Below are positions 1 through 5,490 of a stretch of 5,490 nt of DNA, in pieces; position 1 is the first letter of the stretch, and each line of letters opens with the position of its first letter. Source of the DNA: an uncultured Bacteroidales bacterium (GTDB taxonomy: Bacteria; Bacteroidota; Bacteroidia; Bacteroidales; UBA932). A program made the translations under genes and the position numbers. A model generated the notes under the pieces. It was not told where the DNA came from, did not search any database, and saw only the letters and a list, made by a program, of their open reading frames with translations. The stretch covers positions 1 through 5,490 of the forward strand of contig CAKUYG010000143.1 of NCBI GenBank assembly GCA_934702165.1, given 5' to 3'.

Positions 1-382
1 GCGCGTAGCCGCTGGTGATCTCGAATCCGCGTACCTCAAGCCCGTCGGCGTTGAGGATGGTGATGGCCGAGCCTTCTTTCTTGCCCATGTTGATCACGGG
101 ACGCCCCTCCCCGTATCCGGAGAACACGATCGGTTTCTCCGGGGTGCCGGAGCTCTTGATGACGAGGTTGCCGTAGAATGTGGCCCCGCCCTCGAAGAGG
201 ACTTTGTCACCGGCCTGGAAAGTGGCGGCGTTGACCTTGTCGATGCTCTTCCAGGCGTTGCGCACTGAAAGTCCGTCCGCCGAGTCGCTTCCATGCGGGG
301 ATACGAAGTATGTCTTGTCCTGCGCCTGGAGTCCAAGCGCGGCAAGAGCGAATATGCTGATTACTAAACTAACTCTTTTCAT
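1..382 (-). CDS. Exported right-handed parallel beta-helix protein, copy B (partial, N-terminal 127 residues)
   Basis: The gene starts at an ATG at 382-380 and stays open to the left edge, so only the first 127 residues are visible. Residues 1-20 form a signal peptide: basic MKR, a hydrophobic stretch, then LQA before QDKTYF, a good signal peptidase I site with no lipobox cysteine. The mature protein opens with TYFVSPHGSDSADGLS and continues with AWKSIDKVN and FQAGDKVLFEGG, the usual entry cap of carbohydrate-active beta-helix proteins. The first helix coils follow (RPVINMG, then LEVRGFEITSG). Over about 105 residues I count roughly 56% identity with the complete protein encoded immediately upstream, with one single-residue gap, so the two are tandem paralogues. 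The start overlaps the upstream stop as ATGA, implying translational coupling. The active-site part of the helix lies outside the window, so enzyme class cannot be judged. Family-level confidence is high; function is unassigned (glycoside hydrolase, polysaccharide lyase or binding protein). Confidence 0.9.
   Translation of the reverse strand, partial: MKRVSLVISIFALAALGLQAQDKTYFVSPHGSDSADGLSVRNAWKSIDKVNAATFQAGDKVLFEGGATFYGNLVIKSSGTPEKPIVFSGYGEGRPVINMGKKEGSAITILNADGLEVRGFEITSGYA
379..382 (-). promoter_or_regulatory. ATGA stop/start overlap coupling the two beta-helix genes
   Basis: The TGA stop of copy A (381-379) shares bases with the ATG of copy B (382-380). The 18 bases before this ATG on the coding strand have 12 A and no T, and no Shine-Dalgarno motif. 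This suits initiation in Bacteroidota, where A-rich leaders tend to replace the Shine-Dalgarno sequence. The overlap suggests that ribosomes finishing copy A reinitiate on copy B, keeping the two products near a fixed ratio. The overlap is read directly; the coupling is inferred. Confidence 0.8.
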
Positions 383-2016
383 TTTTCTTGTTGGGTTTTG
401 GGCTGTTTGTTTATGATGCTTCCGAGATATTCTGATGCGCCGATGTCGGTGCTTCCGTCATATAGTGGATGCCCGAAAAAGTCGCGATCTCCATTGTTCT
501 GGATGTCGATTCCTGCACCGATGCAGGGGGAGTCCGCGCGGAGCATGTAGCCCTTGAGGGTGCACAGACCGTCCCTGCCCGTGCCTGGAGCCTCGAACTT
601 CGGGTCTGCGATCAGGGCCTGCGGGTCATCCGGGATTCCGTTTTTCCACGGGCCGAAGTAGCAGTTGGCAAGGAACATGCTTCCTGCCGGGAGGTCCGGC
701 TTGAGGGTGTCGTCGAACTTTCTCTCCCAGGTGTAGCCTGTGGAGTAGGCGGTGCGGAAACGTCCCTGTCCGGTGGCATAGAAGATGTTGTTGACGAAGC
801 GGGCCCCGAGGCCGTTGATGTCTTTTGCGCTCTCGGGGTGATCTCCCCGGAAGAAATCAATGTCCAGCAGACCGTGGTCTACATAGAACACGTTGTTGTA
901 GAGGATGTTGTTTTCTTCAGGGCCGCCTTGTATCTGCACGAGGTGGGTCTTGTCGTTCTCGGAGATGTTGTAGCGTGCGATGTTCCCGTAGATGTTGTAC
1001 ATCAGCAACAGGAAGCCATGGTTTTCCTTGCTGTAGTTGTACTGGGCGATACAGTTTTTGCAGTTGAAGTCGAAGTCGTATGCAAATCCGTCCCCGTTGT
1101 AGAGGTTGCGGCCGGTGTTGTAGACTTCGTTGAACTGCATGACTGTCTCCTCGGTGTCCTGGATCCAGCATGCGGCTACGTGCGGCCACCAGCCATCGTC
1201 TCCCGGAAGGTCGGGTGCTCCGGCCCTGAGGCAGCTGCGGCGGATGACGTTGTACTCGATCAGGCCGCGGTACGGGCCGTTGACGAAGATCCCGTCTCCG
1301 CCGAGGTTGTCCATGCGGTTCTTGCGTACCACCACGTTGTCACGTGCGCCCCAGCAGACGATGCCGCACTTGTCGATGCGCTCGATAGTGTTGCCCTCGA
1401 TACGCACGTCATTGATTGTGGACGGCTTGTAGGACGGGTCACGGAACGATTCGCGGTCGCGCAGAATCCTGACGAGGATGGCGGAACTGTAATAGCCCAC
1501 ATTCAGGCCACGTCCTCCCATCTGACCCCAGATGTCGTGGATGTAGTTGTCCTCGATGACGATGTGCCGGATGTCGTTGCCCTGTCCGGAGGCTGTCACG
1601 GCTATGCCCTGACGGCCCGTCCCGATCTTGAACGGGGCACCGGAAGTGACTTCCATGCCCTTGACCTCCCAGTAAGAGATGTTCTCGAGCAGGATGCCGG
1701 CACCTTCAGCCTCACCGAAATCGATGACAGGTCGCTCCCCGCCCCCGTAGGAGGAGAGGACGATGGGATTGCCCTCCGAGCCGGAGCCGCGGGGCTTGAG
1801 CTGCCCCTTGAAAACGGCTCCGGATTCGAAGAGAATCTTGTCTCCGGGCTGGAAGACCGTGCCGTTGACTTTGGCGATGGTCTTCCAGGCACCCTTGACA
1901 GAGAGTCCGTCCGAGCTGTCATCCCCGCCCGGCGACACGAAGTACGTCCTCTGCTGCGCAGAGACCGACAGGGTGAGGAGGATGGAGAGGATGAGAGTTG
2001 AACTTTTTTTGAACAT
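379..2016 (-). CDS. Exported right-handed parallel beta-helix protein, copy A (putative carbohydrate-active enzyme)
   Basis: This is a complete 545-residue protein. I start it at the ATG at 2016-2014; a GTG one codon upstream is possible but less likely. Residues 1-20 are a signal peptide (MFKK, hydrophobic core, SVSA before QQRTYF) with no lipobox, so a periplasmic product is expected. Residues 24-66 are the N-terminal cap (TYFVSPGGDDSSDGLS, AWKTIAKVN, FQPGDKILF). Residues about 95-420 are beta-helix coils with repeated Asn-ladder elements such as IEDNYIHDI, RIEGNTIERI, VVRKNRMDNL, IEYNVIRR, MQFNEVYN and AQYNYSKEN. Two longer loops stand out: PGDDGWWPH at 271-279 and GDGFAYDFDFNCKNC at 308-322. 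Residues 497-530 (SPCIGAG, then DFFGHPLYDGSTDIGASEY) match the C-terminal module common at the end of such proteins. The fold is found in GH120, GH141 and PL6, among others, and I cannot place this protein in any of them. Its position directly after an arabinofuranosidase gene suggests action on the same glycan. Confidence 0.93.
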   Translation of the reverse strand: MFKKSSTLILSILLTLSVSAQQRTYFVSPGGDDSSDGLSVKGAWKTIAKVNGTVFQPGDKILFESGAVFKGQLKPRGSGSEGNPIVLSSYGGGERPVIDFGEAEGAGILLENISYWEVKGMEVTSGAPFKIGTGRQGIAVTASGQGNDIRHIVIEDNYIHDIWGQMGGRGLNVGYYSSAILVRILRDRESFRDPSYKPSTINDVRIEGNTIERIDKCGIVCWGARDNVVVRKNRMDNLGGDGIFVNGPYRGLIEYNVIRRSCLRAGAPDLPGDDGWWPHVAACWIQDTEETVMQFNEVYNTGRNLYNGDGFAYDFDFNCKNCIAQYNYSKENHGFLLLMYNIYGNIARYNISENDKTHLVQIQGGPEENNILYNNVFYVDHGLLDIDFFRGDHPESAKDINGLGARFVNNIFYATGQGRFRTAYSTGYTWERKFDDTLKPDLPAGSMFLANCYFGPWKNGIPDDPQALIADPKFEAPGTGRDGLCTLKGYMLRADSPCIGAGIDIQNNGDRDFFGHPLYDGSTDIGASEYLGSIINKQPKTQQEK

Positions 2017-2021
2017 CACTA
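2017..2021 (-). other. Five-base gap between GH51 stop and beta-helix A start
   Basis: The GH51 TAA (2024-2022) is followed on the coding strand by TAGTG and then the ATG of copy A. The preceding AAAAAATAA run supplies an A-rich leader, with no Shine-Dalgarno match. The in-frame GTG at 2019-2017 could add one residue, but the adjacent ATG is the usual choice and gives a conventional MFKK signal-peptide start. The gap is too short for a promoter or terminator, so the genes are cotranscribed. Confidence 0.75.
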
Positions 2022-4166
2022 TTATTTTTTAACAAACACAACTCTGTTGACAGAAAGTGGCTTGACATCTATGCTTTTTGCACTCTTTATGCTGCGGGTG
2101 CTGAAGCTGATGTCTGAATGGTCAGCATAGGCGCGTGAGAGCCTGTCAGGTGCTGACACATCCTCAATCCTGACGGCCTTGTAGCCCTTAGGGACTGAAA
2201 GGTTGAAGCTCAGAGGTTCGGTTGACTTGTTGACAAGGTAGACATTGATGCCTTCAGAAGTCTCGCAAGCCGAGAGTTTGACGAGCTCGTTCTTTGAACG
2301 GCGGTTGACGATGAGAGGGAAATTGACCTCTGTGGCTGCAACGTTGTGAACCCTTTCCGGCATGCTTCCTGCCTTTGGCTTCATATTGGTCTTCATCTCG
2401 GTAGCGAGGGGATATTCATCATCTCTCTGTGCGAAGAAGCGGAACACTTCTCCCATCGGGGAGAGCCAGGAGGCTTCCTTGGATGACTCTATCACATTTT
2501 GTCCCCAGGTGTTGACGCAGTTGTTGAAGTTCGCAAGGTAGTATTCGCCGCCATAGGACATATAATCCATCAGCTGCCCAGCCCCGTTGAGGGCGTAGAA
2601 CCAATGTATCTGCCTGTATGAAAGCACTTTCTTGTAGTCGTTGACAAGTGAAGGTCTCCAACCGTAGAACTGAGGCACTTCAGGATCATCGAAAGGCTCC
2701 GGTGATGCTGAGTTGGCAAGCCACTCGGTGTTGACAAGTTTGATGTCGGTACCGTGTTTCTTGTTGTAGGCCCTGATGGAGTCAAGAACCTTGCTGACGA
2801 ATTCAGGTTGTCCGTTGCGGGCTATGAGATAGTCGATATAAGGTCCTGCAATCTCCAGCTGCTGGTCGATGTAATACGAACTGTTTGAGAATGAATATGT
2901 CATCATCATGAGTTCGATGTCCGGGTCGACGGCTTTCATGGCCTTGGCGAAATCAACGGTGTACCTGGCATACTGGAGAGGGGTCCATTTGCGTCCTGCC
3001 TCGTTGTCCATTTCGAACATCCGCACTTTACGGGTGCGTGTGGCGCCGTTGCTCTGACGGAACTTGCCCATAGGGGTGTCGTCGGCACCATTGAGGTACT
3101 CGACAAACTCGGCTGCCTTGAACGGGGTGCTGGTCATCATGTTGATGCAGATCTGCGGTTCGCAGCCGACCTCATCGCAGAGTTCGAGGAATTCGTCGAT
3201 GGATGCGTCGTTGTCATCGAAGCCGCCCCAGTAGTAGCTTGAAGTCGTAGGACGAAGATCCTGCGGGCCTACATAGTTGCGCCACTGGTAGAAGCTGGCG
3301 TAGCATCCGCCAGGATATCTCAGGACAGGGACCTTGATCTCCTTGAGGAGGTCGATCACGTCCTGTCTCCAACCCTTGAAGTTGTCTGAAGGCATGAGAG
3401 AGCAGCAGGACAGGCACATGTTCCCTTTCCACTCGTAACTGAGTTCAAGAATCGCGTTTCCGGTAAAACCGAGATCAGGAATGCGGCAGGTGAATGTCTG
3501 CTGGTATGCCCTCATCGGGAAGGACTGCTGGTACAGGATGCGTCCAGGGTCGTTCTGGTCTCTGAGTATTACTTCGAAAGGCATTTCGATATCTTCCTGA
3601 CCTTCGAGCGGCTTGAATCCCGGGAGAGAGGCCGAGAGTTTCGGATATGTCTGCCTGATGCCTGCCAGCAGACGGAAGTCGTAGGATCTTCCCTTTTCCA
3701 GATAGATTCCTTTCTGGGCGATGCCGGCACGTTTGTCATTGGGCTTGGTCATCTGCAGCGAGCCGTTGCCTTTGTAAGATTCGGCGCCGATGATCCATGA
3801 GAGCGTCATCAGCTCCGGATCGGTCACTGTCCAGTCGTCTTCATCGTATCCGCTGTGCCAGAACGGGGCGTTTGAATTGTACATCTCCTTGGAGAACATC
3901 CACCACTGCTGCGTGGCTTCCATGTCTCCGAATGCCGGGATGGTGCCCGGAAGCTGGAAACTGCGGTTGTAAACCATTTCGGACCACATTCCGCTGACTT
4001 GGCGACCGAATCCCGCCTCGACGAAATTACCGAAAACGAATGGGCTGATCTCTCTCTCGGAGAGCCGTGTGAGGGATACTTCTCCCTTGACTTTGTTAGA
4101 CGTCCCGCCCTGGGCTGGCCACAGAGTGGCCAGACCGAGCGCGGCGACGAGTAGTGTTTTTTTCAT
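2022..4166 (-). CDS. Exported GH51-type alpha-L-arabinofuranosidase
   Basis: This is a complete 714-residue protein expected to release terminal alpha-L-arabinofuranosyl residues from arabinose-containing glycans by a retaining mechanism. Residues 1-20 look like a signal peptide (MKKTLLVAAL to AQG) with no lipobox, pointing to the periplasm. Residues about 39-70 carry the GH51 opening (ISPFVFGNFVEAGF, YNRSF). Residues about 100-255 look like the carbohydrate-binding-type beta-sandwich insert of many longer GH51 enzymes. The (beta/alpha)8 barrel starts at SLMPSDNFKGWRQDV (256-270) and contains RYPGGC (283-288), QWRNYVGPQDLRP (294-306), EFVEYLNG (353-360) and DTPMGKFR. The likely acid/base is E389 in FEMDNE and the likely nucleophile is E481 in VNTEW. 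Residues about 590-714 form the C-terminal beta-sandwich (alpha-L-AF C domain), ending in LSVNRVVFVKK. It lies 21 bases after the susD-like stop and 5 bases before the next start. One oddity is that the residues around the acid/base differ from the common GNE form. The family call is strong; substrate and linkage are inferred. Confidence 0.93.
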   Translation of the reverse strand: MKKTLLVAALGLATLWPAQGGTSNKVKGEVSLTRLSEREISPFVFGNFVEAGFGRQVSGMWSEMVYNRSFQLPGTIPAFGDMEATQQWWMFSKEMYNSNAPFWHSGYDEDDWTVTDPELMTLSWIIGAESYKGNGSLQMTKPNDKRAGIAQKGIYLEKGRSYDFRLLAGIRQTYPKLSASLPGFKPLEGQEDIEMPFEVILRDQNDPGRILYQQSFPMRAYQQTFTCRIPDLGFTGNAILELSYEWKGNMCLSCCSLMPSDNFKGWRQDVIDLLKEIKVPVLRYPGGCYASFYQWRNYVGPQDLRPTTSSYYWGGFDDNDASIDEFLELCDEVGCEPQICINMMTSTPFKAAEFVEYLNGADDTPMGKFRQSNGATRTRKVRMFEMDNEAGRKWTPLQYARYTVDFAKAMKAVDPDIELMMMTYSFSNSSYYIDQQLEIAGPYIDYLIARNGQPEFVSKVLDSIRAYNKKHGTDIKLVNTEWLANSASPEPFDDPEVPQFYGWRPSLVNDYKKVLSYRQIHWFYALNGAGQLMDYMSYGGEYYLANFNNCVNTWGQNVIESSKEASWLSPMGEVFRFFAQRDDEYPLATEMKTNMKPKAGSMPERVHNVAATEVNFPLIVNRRSKNELVKLSACETSEGINVYLVNKSTEPLSFNLSVPKGYKAVRIEDVSAPDRLSRAYADHSDISFSTRSIKSAKSIDVKPLSVNRVVFVKK

Positions 4167-4187
4167 TCTGAAAAGTATGTGTGTCTA
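4167..4187 (-). other. 21-base intergenic gap between susD-like gene and GH51 gene
   Basis: This is the largest non-coding gap in the window. On the coding strand it runs from just after the susD-like TAA to the GH51 ATG, and contains CACACATACTTTTCAGA. I see no hairpin, no -33/-7 Bacteroides promoter pair (no room for one) and no Shine-Dalgarno motif. The two genes therefore appear to share a transcript, as expected of a PUL. Confidence 0.7.
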
Positions 4188-5490
4188 TTATTTGGAGTAT
4201 CCAGGATTCTGCTCAAGGGTGTATTTTCCCTTGTAGTAGGATGCATCGATGGCTACCTTAGGGATAGGCAGATGAGAATGGAATTCCTTGACATTCAAGC
4301 CTTTCTCGTGCTTGGAAGCATCGTTGCCATAGTTTTTGTAATACTCGCTCATCACCTTTACGAGACGTCCGGTTCTTGCGAGGTCGAAGTAGCGGTCATA
4401 CTCGAGGGCAAGCTCCACGCGACGCTCGTGGTAGATGGCTTCACGAAGCTCATCCTTGTTGGTGGTCGTCACCTCAGGAAGTGCATTCGGGTCATCTCCA
4501 CTACGTCTTGCCCTACCGCGTACCTTCTCAAGGTAGATGAGAGCTTCGCCGCTCTTGCCAAGTTCGTTGCAGCCTTCCGCCATATAGAGAAGAATGTTCG
4601 CCCAGCGGAGAACGATCTGGTTACGAGGAAGGTCGTCTTCCCAAGAGTCGTCAGTCCTGTATGCAAAAGGAACATAATCCTTCTTGCCCTGGTATCCGGA
4701 GAATGAAGAAAGGTTGAAGTGGGTGTGTCCGTCGTAGAATTCATTCGGAGCGATTACAGTGGCCTTGAGGCGAGGGTCTCCCGGCTCGAATGCGTTTACG
4801 AGGTCAAGCGTAGGGCAGTGCAGTGACCAGCCTGTCCATTTTTTGAGATATCCCTTAGGGGTACCGTCGGAGTTGATGTTGTCCGGGAACTCCTCAAGCA
4901 TCTTGTTGTATACGAAATCGTAGATGTCTTTGCCGTTGAAGTTGTGCAGAGTGGTCACGCTAGGATTAAGGTCAGCATTGGTGATGCCGGCATCATGTCC
5001 GTAGAATGAAGAGTTGTTTCCGTCGTTCTCAGATCCCCAACCGGTCTTGGATGTAGCGAACTGGATGGAGAAGCAGCACTCTTTTCCGTTCTCGTTCTCC
5101 ATGCTGAAGATATCCTCGAAGTTGTCCTCAAGTTCGAAGTAGTTCTCCTTTTCCATCTCTTTTACCAGATCATAGAGTTTCTGCCAGGTCTCGTTCTGTT
5201 TGTTGTAGCTTGCGTGGTAGGCATAGGTGCGTGCGAGCATGGCGAGGGCAGCACCCTTGGTGGCGCGTCCGCGTTCACTTGAGTTCCAAGTCCTAGGGAG
5301 GCCGGCAGCCGCCTCTTCGAAGCCTTTCTCCACAAACTCCCATGTCTCCTCCTCGGAAGAGCGCGGGGTGAAGAATTCCTCGTACTGGAGGACATGGTCG
5401 ATGACAGGTACGCCTCCGAACTGGCGGGTGAGGTTGAAGTATGCGAGGCTGCGGATGAACTTGGCTTCGGCTATATAGCGCTCGGCGTTA
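4188..5490 (-). CDS. SusD/RagB-family glycan-binding outer-membrane protein (partial, N-terminus missing)
   Basis: The reading frame is open to the right edge, so 433 C-terminal residues are visible (first full codon at 5489) before the TAA at 4190-4188. SusD-like proteins are surface lipoproteins that sit on a SusC TonB-dependent channel and bind glycans for import. The visible part starts within the helical TPR region: AEAKFIRSLAYFNLTRQFGG near residue 7 onward and ATKGAALAMLARTYAY further on. Later hallmarks include PTLDLVNAFEPGDPRL, NQIVLRWANILLYMAEGCNELG, then YLEKVRGRAR, REAIYHERRVELALEYDRYFDLARTG, and the characteristic C-terminus LEQNPGY. Family members usually have about 500-620 residues, so roughly 100 or more N-terminal residues, including the lipoprotein signal, are off the edge. 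An ATG-like start within the visible part would be artificial, because homology continues upstream of it. A susC-like gene is expected upstream, outside the window. The family call is very secure; the ligand cannot be read from the sequence. Confidence 0.96.
   Translation of the reverse strand, partial: NAERYIAEAKFIRSLAYFNLTRQFGGVPVIDHVLQYEEFFTPRSSEEETWEFVEKGFEEAAAGLPRTWNSSERGRATKGAALAMLARTYAYHASYNKQNETWQKLYDLVKEMEKENYFELEDNFEDIFSMENENGKECCFSIQFATSKTGWGSENDGNNSSFYGHDAGITNADLNPSVTTLHNFNGKDIYDFVYNKMLEEFPDNINSDGTPKGYLKKWTGWSLHCPTLDLVNAFEPGDPRLKATVIAPNEFYDGHTHFNLSSFSGYQGKKDYVPFAYRTDDSWEDDLPRNQIVLRWANILLYMAEGCNELGKSGEALIYLEKVRGRARRSGDDPNALPEVTTTNKDELREAIYHERRVELALEYDRYFDLARTGRLVKVMSEYYKNYGNDASKHEKGLNVKEFHSHLPIPKVAIDASYYKGKYTLEQNPGYSK

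Noticed and set aside
469..2001. A 510-codon open frame on the plus strand opposite beta-helix A
   Set aside because: It is aligned codon-for-codon with the minus-strand gene, so it stays open simply because that gene avoids TTA, CTA and TCA. Its translation is Val/Asp-rich and low in complexity, without a recognisable domain, whereas the minus frame has a signal peptide and clear beta-helix motifs.
2017..2019. GTG start for beta-helix A, giving a 546-residue protein
   Set aside because: The next codon is ATG and gives a normal MFKK signal-peptide start. An extra GTG-encoded Met is less likely, though it would change the protein by only one residue.
2022..2045. T-rich run near 2007-2030 as a possible terminator
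   Set aside because: On the coding strand these are A runs (Lys codons at the GH51 end and the start of beta-helix A) with no GC-rich hairpin before them, and the genes are only 5 bases apart.
4179..4706. A 175-codon open frame on the plus strand opposite the susD-like gene
   Set aside because: It is the codon-aligned antisense of the well-supported SusD C-terminus and shows no family features of its own.
4188..5333. Treating the susD-like gene as a complete 381-residue protein starting near 5333
   Set aside because: SusD homology (AEAKFIRSLAYFN, FGGVPVI) continues in the same frame to the right edge, and 381 residues is too short for the family. The apparent start is an internal GTG valine codon.

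Overview
The window is a single tightly packed operon fragment, entirely on the minus strand, from a member of the Bacteroidota (Bacteroidetes). The diagnostic gene is a SusD/RagB-family outer-membrane glycan-binding protein, a family found essentially only in that phylum, followed by exported carbohydrate-active proteins. This is the arrangement of a polysaccharide utilization locus (PUL). Upstream of the start codons I see A-rich stretches rather than a Shine-Dalgarno sequence, which also fits the phylum. Sampled lines range from about 47% to 67% G+C, so a moderately GC-rich gut, rumen or similar Bacteroidales is plausible. I cannot name the genus.

In transcription order (right to left) the layout is: (1) the C-terminal ~433 residues of a SusD-like protein, cut by the right edge, with its SusC partner presumably further upstream and outside the window; (2) after 21 bases, a complete 714-residue exported GH51-type alpha-L-arabinofuranosidase with a beta-sandwich insert and both catalytic glutamates; (3) after 5 bases, a complete 545-residue exported right-handed parallel beta-helix protein; (4) overlapping it by four bases (ATGA), the first 127 residues of a second beta-helix protein that is clearly a paralogue of the third gene and is cut by the left edge.

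Functionally, the SusD protein would help capture a glycan at the cell surface for import through SusC. The arabinofuranosidase would remove terminal alpha-L-arabinofuranose residues, and the beta-helix pair probably act on the same glycan as glycosidases, lyases or binding proteins of unassigned family. An arabinose-containing target (arabinan, arabinoxylan, arabinogalactan or a pectin side chain) is the simplest inference, but it rests on the GH51 gene alone. There is no gene-free stretch longer than 21 bases. I see no RNA gene, mobile element, CRISPR array, internal promoter or terminator. The least explained part is the tandem beta-helix pair.
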